Shown: positions 23,932-35,145 of the stretch, piece by piece
Layout: each line of letters starts with the position of its first letter
Position numbering within the stretch: position 1 is the stretch's first letter
NCBI RefSeq assembly: GCF_036588685.1
Contig: NC_086383.1
Coordinates: forward strand, 36,898,171-36,962,170
Reading direction: 5' to 3'
From: Mytilus trossulus
Lineage: Eukaryota > Mollusca > Bivalvia > Mytilida > Mytilidae
DNA: 64,000 nucleotides
The notes under the pieces: model-generated
Databases searched by the model: none
What the model saw: only the letters and a program-made list of their open reading frames with translations
Told to the model about the DNA's origin: nothing
Position numbers and translations under genes: made by a program

Positions 23932-25092
23932 TCAGGGGCGTAGCTAGAAAGAAACGATGTGCAAGCAACAGCCGCCGAGCGGAGCGAGGCGAAAAAATTT
24001 TGGGACCCTTTTATGCAGGAAAATGTTTTTTTTTCGGTTTTCGGTTATAGGACAGTTGATAGAGGAGCTTCATGTAGTTAGAATTTATAAACAATTTATG
24101 AATGTAAAACTATTTATAAAGCTGCTGAATAGAGTAAATCATGGTTAATTGAAAACATAAACTACACATTTTTCTAATACAGAATTTACTCGAAATTGTC
24201 AAAAATCTGCTCTTCGAGTCTAGGCCGAAACGAACTTCTCTATTTATTTGTCGGCAATATTCACATTATCCCGATGCATATGCAGTAATGCTAGCGATGA
24301 TAACCTGTCATTGTTCATTGGTGATCGTACATTTGATTTAAACAGACGTAGTACATTGATAGATCTCCACGGTAGCACTCGCGAGATGTTATAAACCAGT
24401 GTACGTGTTCGCCATCGAGCGACCTTTCAATTGAATTCGTCAAAATTACATACCAGGTCAGTTTCGTATGTCTCTGACAATGTTGAGATTTGTTCGTTTG
24501 TTATATTTCCTACAACAGGAGGAAGAAGATACGACACAAAGAAGCGATTTTCTGATAATACCAGACGCGACTCCACTCTCCAGTTCCATTATCATATAGG
24601 CATTCGATTTTCATATGGTCTATAAACGCAAAATATAATGAGACTTTCCAATACTGTTTTGGCGTGTTTGCAGGATGAGGTGCTCTGTTAGTCCGTCGAA
24701 CACATCGCCATGGCATAATTTCAACGATATCGAAGGGTTCTGATAAATCTCATGCCGATTGATACATCTCATTCCAAACAGATAAACCGTACTCTGTAAA
24801 ATGTGCTCCGAAACTACATGTGTTAGACTGCGTATAACAAATTCAAATCTTGTAAAAGATACAAGTTACACTGTCCGATTTCGTCATGCATGATCTTCAA
24901 TAAAACTTCTATTCTTAAACCAAATGCCGTTATTTAATGACATTTCATAAATTAAAAAAGGGACAACATGTGTGTTTCCTTAAAAATTTAATTTGTATTT
25001 TTTTAATTTTGCAATATTTTTTTTGGCATGCCGAAGCGATGTGCACGCAACTGCGTGTAGGCGTATAGGGAGCTACGCGCCTGGTTCTACCT
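23932..25092. mobile_element. Nested element with GGCGTAGCT ends (hAT-like?)
   Basis: The ends are CAGGGGCGTAGCTAG at 23932 and the inverse-like GAGCTACGCGCCTG near 25083. GTTCT abuts both ends, a possible 5-bp target duplication, but the host array itself repeats GTTCT, so this is weak. Sub-terminal GATGTGCAAGCAAC and GATGTGCACGCAAC also correspond. No transposase frame is seen. The block breaks the AGTTCTA array of the host fold-back element. Confidence 0.55.
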
Positions 25093-25262
25093 AGAACAGT
25101 TCTACCCTAGAACTGTTCTAAGTAGAACTGTCAGAATCAGTTCTAGGTAGAACTGTCAGGATCAGTTCTAGGGTAGAACTGTCTAAATCAGTTCTAGGTA
25201 GAACTGTCCAAATCAGTTCTAACCGTAGAACTGTCAGCAGAACTGACTAACAGTTCTAAATG
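25083..25262. repeat. Left palindromic minisatellite (AGTTCTAGGTAGAACTGTC)
   Basis: About eight degenerate units of 20-24 bp. Each unit is itself a small palindrome (AGTTCTA...TAGAACT). It pairs with the right-hand array at 29030-29460. Confidence 0.85.
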
Positions 25263-25454
25263 ACGTCACTGCAGTAAGGGCACTTTAGAATTTAGAAGAA
25301 ATAAATCACTTCCAATTACTTTGCTATTTAATAGTAGATTTTCTATATTTCTTTCTGATCAAACGTTACATGTACAAATATCGAAGTGAATAGGAGGTTA
25401 TCCAACTCATCGGAGAAATATTTTTTATAAGATTCAATTACAGGAAACATCATT

Positions 25455-25605
25455 ATTCAGAGGGGGGGGGTTCCGGGGGTTGGAACCCCCCTTTTATTTG
25501 ACCGATCAATGCATTTGAATGGGAGCATATAGTTGGAACCCCCCCCCCCTTTACTCTGGGTTGGGAACCCCCTTTCTAAAATGGCTGGATCCGCGCCTGT
25601 GTCCC
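25455..25605 (+). repeat. GGGGTTGGAACCCCC interspersed repeat
   Basis: It begins with a G-run and GGGGTTGGAACCCCCC, contains GACCGATCAATGCATTTGAA and CATATAGTTGGAACC, and ends AAATGGCTGGATCCGCGCC. I recall this as a common mussel repeat. The short frames across it on both strands are not genes. Confidence 0.6.
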
Positions 25606-25959
25606 CTGTTTTATTGCTACAACATCCAATTAACACTTTCAACTTTGTACACGCGTCAGACTATACAATTACACGCGCCAGAATATACAATCATTGTAAA
25701 TAATGAACACCTGTTGAAAACTCAAGATTGTCATTAATTTCCTTTCATCTTCAATCAATATGCATAAACATGATAAATATCGTTTAATGAGGCAATAAAC
25801 AAATAAAAAGATGAAAACATTCACATTTCAATTTTTCCTCCTGTTTGATTTCAGTTCTTTGTATTTCACAATTTGTGGACAATGATGCACAAATAAACAT
25901 ATTCTTTTAATATTTATTGCAATAATTAATTTTTATTAAAAAAAAATGTTTTCTTGACG

Positions 25960-26062
25960 CTAAATAGTTTCTTGTCGCTTGTTGTCGCTAAAATAATTCT
26001 TGTTGTCGCTTCTTGTCGCTTGTTGACGCTTGTTGTCGCTAAAATTCTTGTTGTCGCTAATT
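25960..26062 (+). repeat. TTGTCGCT-type minisatellite
   Basis: About eight irregular copies of TTGTCGCT, with one TTGACGCT, some separated by AAAATTC. Confidence 0.85.
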
Positions 26063-26694
26063 AGTGAGACCGTTATTTACGTTTCATCGTTCCCCGTTTT
26101 TAACAGTCTATTCATAAATATAACTCTGCATTTAATTCATGGAATTTTAATCGTAATTTACCTTGTTTGCCTTGGATTTACATTCATTTAAGATTCTGTT
26201 TTGACAAATGTTCATACGAAAATTGTACAGTGGATGAATTATGGGATATTAATGAAAAAAGTGTTGTATTATAACGTAAAAAAACTATATACATTTGCAC
26301 CATCTCGTCAATTTAGCCAGACTTATCCATAACGATTATAAATGATATCTGGGAGTCTGAAACTCAGAAAAAAATATACTCATCTGAACATGAATGAAGC
26401 ATTTGCCACTGGACGTTCATCTTCAAACCATTCAAACAAAATCATGCATTTTTCTTTGCCTTCTTCCATTTGTCTTCAAATTATATTAACAGTATACTAT
26501 TCCAAGAAGAGAATCCCCATACATGTACTTTTTATTTTAGAATAAAGTATATGAATCAGTCATGTGAGTTGGAGGATGCCGTAAAATAGTTTTGTTTAAA
26601 AAAAACCCATCACAAACTAACTGACTTAAAAAGTCACTTTAGTGACGGTTCGATCATTATTAGGAATACAGAGAGAAAATAACGGCGCTAAATT

Positions 26695-26857
26695 TTACCA
26701 CTATTTGTCTGCCATTACTGGATATCGCACAGGTTCCTGTAAAAATTTGACATCATAAAACAAAAATATCTGACGCCACAATGGAAAAGTGATTGTTGTA
26801 TGCTTCAAAAGTTCAAGAGGCCGGTTCAGCCAGGATTAGCAATATAGGTGTATTGTG
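26695..26857 (-). repeat. Insertion-free paralogue of the 22818-23542 element
   Basis: Read on the minus strand it has CATTGTGGCGTCAGATATTT, then GATGTCAAATTTTTACAGGA in place of the tandem palindromic insert, then ATATCCAGTAATGGCAG. It serves as an empty-site reference for the copy at 22.8 kb. Confidence 0.8.
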
Positions 26858-26879
26858 TTCCAAAGTTGGTGTCATTTTT

Positions 26880-28230
26880 ATCATACGATCCGTCCTAACA
26901 TAGAAATATTATTGGTTTACAATGAGGCCATATATATTTACACCATAAGTGTAAAAAATCTCAGTTTTGGTTGATATGGTCAAATAATTTTGTTAAAACG
27001 ACTCAGTCTGATACAATGATACATGTATATCGAAACTACTGAAATTTGTTTACAATTCAATATTTTGAATAAAAAGAGGACTTGCAGAAAATTGCTGGTA
27101 CTCTAAATTGATGTGAATATTGCTGTCATTTGAATTATACAATCCATCGTGATATGTAACTACATGTACATAAAGTGTAAATATGGATGCATGGTCAGTT
27201 TTGGTTGATGCTGTCACCAGAGACATATGTGGTCAGTTTTGGTTGATGCGGTCAAATATGGTCATTTTTCATGGTTTTGGTTGATGCGGACAAATAATTT
27301 TGTTATATCCATGAGTCAGTCTGAGATATCAAAACTACTGAAATTAGTTTACGATTCAAAATTTTGACTCAAAAGAGGACATGCTGGCACTTTAAACTGA
27401 TGCAAGCATAATTTTGTTTTCCAATGTTGCTTTCCTTCATATTGAACAATCCATCCTGATATAAAAATATAAGCACGCGCAATATAAAATTCTACTAGGA
27501 ACAATATTCCCCAATATTCATGCAATAACCCTATTACATTGTATATAGCTCATTTGTATTATAATGATTATACACTTCATCCTTACATAAAAATATTACA
27601 GATTTACTATGCGACTATAAGAGTTGTATAAAAAAGAGCAAATATGGTCAGTTTTGGTTGATGTGGTCAAATATGGTCAGTTTTGGTTGATGTGGTCAAA
27701 TATGGTCAGTTTTGGTTGATGCTGTAAATATGGTCAGTTTTGATTGATACAGACAAATAATTTTGTTACATGAGTCAGTCTGAGGTATAAAAACTACTGA
27801 TATTTATTTCTGATGCGATATTTTGAATAAAAATAGGAAATGCTGGCACCCTCAATTGATGCGGAAAAAAATTGGTCATTGATTTCCAATATTGCAGTTA
27901 TTTATATACTACAGTCCGTCTCGACCTAAAATTATACCTGAATTGCTGTGCAGCTATATAGATTTACATTATAAAAAGCAAATATGGTAAGTTTTGGTTG
28001 ATGCAGTCAAAAGAATTTATTACACGACTCAGTCTGAAGTTTAAACACTACTGATATTTGTGATGATTCAATATTTTGAATAAAACAAGAACATGCTCGT
28101 TGGAGGATCAAGGGGAGGGGTCCAGGGGCAAATAATGGCAGTTTAGATTGATGCGGTCAAAATATTTGTGTTAAACAGGTCGTCCGAGGTATGAAAACTA
28201 CTCGTAAACAGATATTATATTGGTTAATGA
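26880..28230 (+). repeat. Degenerate tandem array, about five units of 250-460 bp
   Basis: Anchors recur in order. GGTCAGTTTTGGTTGATG is followed by TCAAATAATTTTGTTA, then CAGTCTGAG, AAACTACTGA, and TTCAATATTTTGAATAAAA with GAACATGCT. Anchor starts are near 27003, 27313, 27772, 28025 and 28184. Inside it, 27620-27740 has local tandem copies of the 29-bp word beginning AAATATGGTCAG. Noncoding. Confidence 0.75.
27475..27535. repeat. Fragment of the 286-bp palindromic unit
   Basis: It has CGCAATATAAAATTCTACTA, GGAACAATATTCCCCAATAT and TCATGCAATAACCC, matching 23410-23470. Confidence 0.8.
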
Positions 28231-28319
28231 GGTCCGATTATTTTGTTATGTGATAACGAGCCATCCTGACTCCCGGAATAACAAATGTAAAACAATTCAA
28301 ATAATAATCCCCCCCCCCC

Positions 28320-28940
28320 TAATACTAACGGCCTAATTTATGTACAAAAAATGAAAGAAAAACAAATAATTTATGTATATAAAAAATGTATATATGTGGT
28401 ATGATTGCCAATGAAACAACTATCCACAAAAGACCAAAATGACATAGACATTAACAACTTTAGGTCACCGTACAGCTTCAACAATGAGCAAAACCCATAC
28501 CGCATAGTCAGCGATAAAAGGCACGATAAGACAATGTAAAGCGACTCAAATGAGTTAACTAACGGCCTACACATCAACAAAAGAAAATCACTGAATGAGG
28601 CAGCAACCATTTGATTTTCTAGGGGCAGGGGCTATGGATTTTTTTTCTGTACAAACTCTTTTCTTAGCCTTCGTGAAAAAAATATTTTTTTTGGTGACAA
28701 GTTGACAACAATTTTGTTCTTTCAATGTTAGCATTACATATAGTAGAATCTGAGGGTGAAACAAACAATTTGTTTTCTCAGGGTTGAAAAAAAAAAATTC
28801 TCCGAAAACAGGAAACAAAAAACTTTTTTCATAGCCCCATCCCCCCTCCGAAAAAAGAGGTTGAGGACTTACATGCTCCTGACTTGGAACAGGCACATAC
28901 ATGCAGAATATGGCGGGGTTAACAGGTTAAAATGTTCTCT
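28320..28940 (+). repeat. Dispersed repeat family A, copy 4, with nested block
   Basis: GGTATGATTGCCAATGAAAC, then TAGGTCACCGTACAG and ACCGCATAGTCAGCGAT, mark the 5' part (28385-28580). The 3' part reappears at 28858 as ACATGCTCCTGACTTGGAAC and GAATATGGCGGGGTTAAC. Between them lies a T- and A-rich block (28600-28850) that I recall as another common mussel repeat. Frames on both strands here are repeat-derived. Confidence 0.7.
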
Positions 28941-29029
28941 TGCCGATTATAAATCAGAAATAAAACCGACAAAATAGCAAAACTCTACCTACTATTTTAA
29001 ATCGCTTTTTCACCCAAGCCTTTATATAA

Positions 29030-29460
29030 TTAAGGCAAAGAGTTCTTAAAACTTATAAATCAACTCTAGCTGTAGGAAAATTTAAATCAATTTTACCCGT
29101 AGAATTTATAATTTAATTTTAGCCGTAGAATTTATAAATCAATTCTGGCCGTAGAATTTATAAAAATCAATTCTAGCCGTAGAATTAGAAATCAATTCTA
29201 ACCGTAGAACTGTTCTAAATATTTGGTCAGTTCTAGCTAGAACTGTCAGGATCAGTTCTAGGTAGAACTGTTCTGAATATTTGGTCAGTTCTAGCTAGAA
29301 CTGTCAGGATCAGTATTAGGGTAGAACTGTCAGGATCAGTTCTAGGTAGAACTGTCCAAATCAGTTCTTGGTAGAACTGACCAAATCAGTTCTAGCTAGA
29401 ACAGTTCTAACCTAGAACTGACTAAAAGGTGTCAGGCTGACAGTTCTACGTACTGTTCTA
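29030..29460. repeat. Right palindromic minisatellite of the fold-back element
   Basis: The units change gradually along the array. They go from AATCAATTCTAGCCGTAGAA with TTTATA on the left (29050-29200) to GATCAGTTCTAGGTAGAACT on the right (29200-29460). The right-hand units match the left array at 25083-25262. Confidence 0.85.
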
Positions 29461-30025
29461 GAACAGTTCTCCTGACAGATTTAATGAGAGGTTAGAAGTG
29501 ATCTCCACTGTAGGTGTCTTGATCAAAATTAATTGATGTTTTAAACAATCTACCAAAAACCAGTGAGGTGTTAATTTCATGCGAGTAAACAAATTCTTTT
29601 ATTGATTTTATTTTACAGCAGGAATATAAATCTTAGATCTATCCCTCACATTTCATCTTGAAATTTTATCTTTTAGTATCTAAAGTATATTTGAGCACAA
29701 AATGGGGCTTCTTATGTATCTATATAAAAAATTACAATTTCGAAAAGGCTATTGCTCGAAAGAAGCTCCTTGAAACATGTATACACCTATTATGATCATT
29801 GTATTTCTAAAGAAAAAGAAGCCTGAAAATGGGCAAACTTACAGCACATTCATTTATAAAGGCGAGCCTATCTGAGTAATCTCCCCTTATATGGCTATTT
29901 GTTTTTTTGTTTTTATTATTATTTTTTTAGGGGGCGGGGGAGGGGGTGGGGGTATTGTAACTCAAACTTAAAGCTTCCGTAATTTGTAAATACCTTTGTA
30001 ATAATAAGAAAAATACAAAAAAATA

Positions 30026-30183
30026 AGTTATAGTTATTGACCAAGCAAGTCGGTATATAGAAGTTAATCTGCACAGCTCATGTGACCCTTATTAATCCGA
30101 ACGACGAAGGAGTTCGGGTTAGAGGGTCACCCTGAGCGTGCAGATTAACCTCTACATACCGGTTTGATTGGCCAATTATAACT
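30026..30183. repeat. 158-bp palindrome
   Basis: The arms of about 75 bp have mismatches. Left blocks AGTTAT, CGGTATATAGAAGTTAATCT, GCAC, GTGACCC and CCGAAC return inverted as GTTCGGG, GGGTCAC, GTGCAGATTAACCTCTACAT, ACCGG and ATAACT. It is probably a miniature inverted-repeat element. Confidence 0.8.
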
Positions 30184-31260
30184 GTTTTAACACATGACGT
30201 CATTAATTTACGAGAACGTTTTAGATATGGACGATGTTCCGCAATCCACGGATCCTATGAAAGTTCCTTGTAGGCTTGAAGGGTAAAGAAAGGGGGATAT
30301 ACGACTTTGGTAAGTTTTTAATTGATCTCTTTTTTTTTGGTTTAAACTTACTGTAAAATTGCGATTTGATGGTAGATTATTTTTTAATGTTTCTGTTAAA
30401 TCTATTCCCATTTTTTATTTAATAAATGACGATTAAGACTTTGACAAATTGTGTACTTTCAAATTGTTGTATGAAAAAAAACATAACTGAAAGGATAATT
30501 GAGCTTTTGAATTTCTTTCCCTCAATAATATGCTTTAAAAGAGAAATATAAACCGAGGAAGATTAACTATAAAACTTTAAATGTTGAATAAACAGAAAAT
30601 ACGTTTCAAACCGGCGTTTATCTTTCCAAGTTTTTACTTCCCCTCCCCAAAATTTTGTATTTACTGTATTACTTTTTTAAAACACGTCCATATTAATGAA
30701 GTCTGTTTGATCTCCAGCTAATCTCCCTGTTTTAAAAGAAACCGTTAACATGACCCCTTAAAATTCAATCCAAAAATATGGGGAATAGATATCCAGATTA
30801 TACCACAGTAAGAACAAAGAGATTTTACTCATGCATGGTGTTAATGATTGTTTTTAGCCATGTCAACCCCCATGTCAGATGCATCGTAAAAGATAACCGG
30901 TCGATCTGCATTAAGGTTGAAATACATAAAATTGGCTCTGGTGTAAAATAAGTTTTTAATTAAGAGAAAATTATCTGTCTCTTTAGAAATCAATGAAATT
31001 ATTTCGTAACTGTACTTATTATTCCTTGCAAGAAAAGGTTTTGAAACTTTTCAAGGTCTAAGATGTTGGTGCGAATATATTAAAGAAAACATTATTTAAC
31101 CACTAATTATACCAATTATTGAAACGACAATTCGATTGATGATAATCAGATTAAAAGTTAAAGTACAAAGTATCAATATCCTTTGATTTTTATTCCAGAT
31201 AACGTGAGGTAAAATTTTTAAACTTTCAATTTCGACTAATACAGATATTATAAAATAGCT
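30184..31260. other. Intergenic; CRE-like site and possible splice donor only
   Basis: A full TGACGTCA (30195-30202) precedes an ATG at 30227 with a 19-codon frame, and GGTAAGT follows at about 30312. This could be a promoter and first exon, but it is not supported beyond these words. Confidence 0.2.
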
Positions 31261-31261
31261 T

Positions 31262-31538
31262 TTAAGGTGGTACCCAACACTTTCACTAAAATTAATTTGG
31301 CTCGTTTCATCATAAAATTTTGTCAATTATACTTAGACCCTTTAACAAAAATACATAAAATTCAAAAATTTTGAACCAACCGTTTTGTCAGAAAAATTAC
31401 ACTGGTTATATATAGCAGTTTAACAAACACCAATTTTGATCACTGAGAAGCTTAATATTCCGTTTACAACACAACGTAATTAAACCATTTAGCTGACTTT
31501 ACAGAATTATCTCCCTGTAGTGTTAGGTACCACTTTAA
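31262..31538. mobile_element. 269-bp miniature element with TTAA target duplication
   Basis: TTAA at 31262 and at 31535 bound GGTGGTACCCAACACT and its inverse AGTGTTAGGTACCACT. TTAA duplications are known for piggyBac-type and a few other superfamilies. No coding capacity. Confidence 0.8.
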
Positions 31539-32335
31539 ATTTTGCTCGACATTTATTTTGCAGTAAAAGTTCTCTGTCTTCATGCAGTTAGCAAGCTAAT
31601 ACTAATTCATGTCGACACTAGAAAATATCATTTAACTTTAGTCCGTACCCTCATTGGTTAAATTACCTGCAAGTAAAATATCCTAGTACCTTGCTTAATC
31701 TGTTGTTTTCTGGTGTAAGTGTATTTTTTTTTAAATTGAAATAAATATAAAATTCTTCAAAAATTTCAAATTATACTAATTTGCGATTATGTTATCGTTA
31801 ATTATTTGACATGTTGGCTAGACAGTCGAAATCAAAATATTTGACCGATAAAATGTCGTTTTAAACAGGTTTTGTGTATCTATAAATACAAGTTTAACTT
31901 ACATGAACGTTTTATAGCCTGATCCTTTTTTTTTTTTTTAAATTAACATTTACATCTAGTACGTATAAAACACCTTGAAGCAAATATCTGTTTTTGTAAA
32001 GATGAGGATAACATCTTTATAACAAGGTTTAGATCCAAAAATGTGGCCTAATTATACAACATCAATATAATCATAATTATGCAAGAATTTTGAGATCTCG
32101 GGGCAGATGGATAAGACCATGTATAAATGTGACAGACTGCTTCTTGAATAGAAGAGAATGTTGAATATGAATAAAAAATTAATAATGTAAAAAATAACTT
32201 GCGACCTCTTTTAGGATTATAGCACGGACTCTTGTACATGCAATACGATACAAAAAAGTACAAATGGAATATATGTCAATGAGATAGATAGTATTGTGAC
32301 ATAATCAACAGATATATACATTGATTAATTGGTCA

Positions 32336-32790
32336 AGCAGTGTTTTAATTCCATTTTTAAAATATGTGCTACTTCTTGGAGGTCAGTTTTTGTTGGTGGA
32401 GGAATATAGTGTGAGTGCCCGAGAGAACCATGCACAGATCTTCGGTAGGAAAACTGACAATCCTATATATATATAAAGGTAACACACGGCCACCGAAAGC
32501 TTTATTATTGTGAATTAAGCCCATGTGGTCGTGTGGTCTAGCGGGACGGCTACAGTGCATGCGATTTGGTGTCACGATATCTCAGTAGCATTGCTTCGAA
32601 TTCCGGCGAGGGAAGAATAAACAATTTGCGAAAGCAAGTTTACAGATCTAACATTGTTGGCTTGATGTTTAGACGAGTTATATACACATATCTAGTCAAT
32701 TAAGATTGGAGTCGAGTGCACCTTCCCCTTACGGTATTCGACCTCACAACTTCAGTGTCGACAGGCTAGTAATACAGTGTAGTTTGAGGC
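32336..32790 (-). mobile_element. tRNA-derived SINE, interrupted by another SINE
   Basis: Read on the minus strand, it starts near 32790 with a tRNA-like head. The B box is GGTCGAATACC (around 32732-32747), followed by GGTGCACTCGACTCCAATCT and TTAATTGACTAG. The sequence resumes after the nested element at GTCAGTTTTCC (about 32456) and runs through GTGCATGGTTCTCTCGGGCA and CTCCACCAACAAAAACTGAC to about 32336. I recall a mussel SINE with this order; that is unverified. Confidence 0.6.
32457..32692 (+). mobile_element. Second tRNA-derived SINE nested in the first
   Basis: An A-box-like TGGTCTAGCGGG (32534) and a B-box-like GCTTCGAATTCC (32593) lie about 50 bases apart, the internal promoter layout of RNA polymerase III genes. 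They are followed by AACAATTTGCGAAAGCAAGT and GTTGGCTTGATGTTTAGACG. The spacer between the boxes does not fold into a plausible tRNA, so it is a SINE head, not a tRNA gene. TATATA words lie at both junctions. Confidence 0.6.
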
Positions 32791-32792
32791 AT

Positions 32793-34390
32793 GTAGAGGG
32801 GAAAGATAGATTTCAACACAGACGAAAGTACATTTTAATATGAATCTCTATTTCGTCCTGTGTCTATGAATCAATTTAACAGAAGCAACAAAAGTTCAGC
32901 CATGTGCACACATTCCCAAAATAATGAAATACTACGTACTACAAATACTGACGAGGTTCCTAACTTTTGAAATGCACATACAAATTCGGCATGGTTACTT
33001 CCCTTCTTTCCATTATGATCCGGGCAAATATAATTGCTTGTGATTCTTGGTTGGTATTTCAATAGCACAATTCAGCCTTTTTTATGATTTTGCATGATTG
33101 ATTGCGTGCCTTAAAAAAAATGAACAGATACAACAGAGAGGCCGACAGAAATTAGGTTAAATAAGCAAAATGGCATACAAAGAATTGACCAAGCAATCGG
33201 GGGTTAATATTTTCAGAGTTTCAATTTCTCTTTTGGAAAATTAAGGATTGAAATGATTAGTTTACAATAAGGAGGGGCATTTACGTGGTAGGATATGTCT
33301 CATGACTCGCAACTACGCTCCTCTTGTCGCAGTCTCCATGCACTTAAACATTGTCGCTAAAACTAGCATTTGTTTAAAATTATTCATCTTAGTAAATAAA
33401 AAGATTAGATAAAATTGTCAAGAGTAGACGATGTAAGGTTGTTCAAATAATTATCAAATGTCAGGTTAATAAAAATAAAAGAGAAAGTTTAAATCAAAAG
33501 ACAATGATGTAAGGTCGTTCAAATAATTATCAAATGTCAATAAGTTTATAAATCTTCCCTTTACTCATTCCATGGCAATGAAATTGACAGATAGGGCTGA
33601 ACATGACAAACACTTCACCACAAACTTGTCAGCTGATAGAGATCAGTTTCTAAATACCTGAGAGAAATACGATGTTAGATGTCGTTTTCATGGGTCACGT
33701 GACCTACGCATCTACTTAATGCTTTATATCGTATTCAAACGACAATAACTTAAATATACGAGGTGAAATCTTTAATTACATCTTTTTGTTTTATACCACC
33801 TCTAGGTAAACATAAGGTTATATTATTTTATTGTTAACCGTGTGAATAATACATATACGACCCCCGCAATTACCATCATGTTAGACATGTTAGACCTAGA
33901 AATGGAATAAGCTGTCCGTTTTAAATGAATGGGATATTATATATATTATAAATATTCAGGTAAGAATAATTTTATTGCAGTTTCCTTTCTTCTTTTTTTG
34001 CAGGCAGAAAAGGTGTGTACTTCAAAGATACAAAAAATGATGATATTATCTGCATAAATAATTAATGTTTTATGAATTTTCGTGATCTCATTTCTCAATG
34101 ACGTCTTGACATTATATGTGTATTTTACTTGCGCATATTATAAAGATTTATATGCTGATGCTAATGTGAGTTTTATAGTTGTAAAAAAAAATAAATATAT
34201 AAATCAAACGAATGGTAGAATAAAAACACATATTATAATCGTGGTCAATTGAAAACGATTGAAGATAAACATTTCAGAGCACTGTAAAGATAGTATTTAT
34301 TAAATTAATTATCAAATTCCACATACTTTTAATGGGAGAAAAAACGGGATTTATATTTTAGGCATTCAAATACAGTATGAAAATATATAT
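32793..34390. other. Intergenic with one short direct duplication
   Basis: GATGTAAGGTTGTTCAAATA at 33429 recurs about 76 bp later (33505) with one change, and ATTATCAAATGTCA follows both. Nothing else is recognised. Confidence 0.5.
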
Positions 34391-34399
34391 TTGTAGAAA

Positions 34400-34458
34400 A
34401 TTTCGTAAAACATTTGCTACTGGACGTTAAGCAACCAGCAATCAATCAATCAATCAAA
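34400..34458 (+). mobile_element. LINE 3' tail fragment with (TCAA)n
   Basis: GCTACTGGACGTTAAGCAAC, CAGCAATCAATC and a short (AATC)n run look like the very 3' end of a 5'-truncated LINE. This is based on recall of such tails. No coding part is present. Confidence 0.45.
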
Positions 34459-34460
34459 AC

Positions 34461-35145
34461 TATTTAAAATTAACATATCAGAACATAGAAAAGAACAACA
34501 ACATGCAAATTTCAAATATATCACACTAAATCATCTTGTTATGTGTGTTTCATCTTAATCACATTGTTTACAGTATAAACATAATAAGATATCAAAATTA
34601 TTAATAGTGATAAATCGTCTAATAATTTCGTAAAAAACAATGTCTCGAAAGGAAACGTCAAAAACATACATCGACTGTTTATCATGTATATTCCATCATT
34701 AAATCCAATACACAATACGATTGTTGATGTCTTCGTAGACAGTTTATGTGTAGGTGATAGATGATTGTCTTTTAATTGTCCATTAGACACAACTTGTCAG
34801 GAAAAACAACAGGTATAGTAGTTTATACATGTAACGGTATGTTTTAAATAGTTTCGGAATCTTAAATTAGTTTAATTTGTATTTTGTTCAAATATTTTCA
34901 TAGCGTTGAAATCGTTGGTTAATATTTATTTATGCTTTTGATTGATAATTGTAATTGTTTTATCGCAATTTATCATAAAATAGCTCTTCATACATATTAA
35001 ACATTACACATGCTATCTCCATGGATTTTCGTTGGGTATACATGTAGAATTTGTACCATCCATCAATATGTAAAAGATGAAGGGCTTCAATAAGGCTAAA
35101 CGAAATCTTTAAATGCACTGTTATAAACGCGCTTGACAAAGTCAA
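34461..35145. other. Intergenic, no feature recognised
   Basis: AT-rich DNA without a supported feature. Confidence 0.4.

Larger units (their letters stand above)
23850..29510. mobile_element. 5.66-kb TA-flanked fold-back composite element
   Basis: A perfect 29-bp inverted terminal repeat begins CAGTGGAGATCACTTCTAAC at 23850 and ends with its inverse at 29510, flanked on each side by TA. The similarity continues less exactly into the GAACTGTCAGGAGAACTG repeats. CAGT ends beside TA suggest Tc1/mariner-type mobilisation. No transposase is seen. The interior is a patchwork of other repeats listed separately, so the present length is largely due to nested insertion and array growth. Confidence 0.75.

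Noticed and set aside
28588-28977. Frames of 104 and 73 codons on opposite strands
   Set aside because: They overlap each other and lie wholly inside interspersed repeat DNA.
32534-32604. tRNA gene
   Set aside because: A- and B-box-like words are present, but the sequence does not fold into acceptor and anticodon stems, so it is a SINE head.
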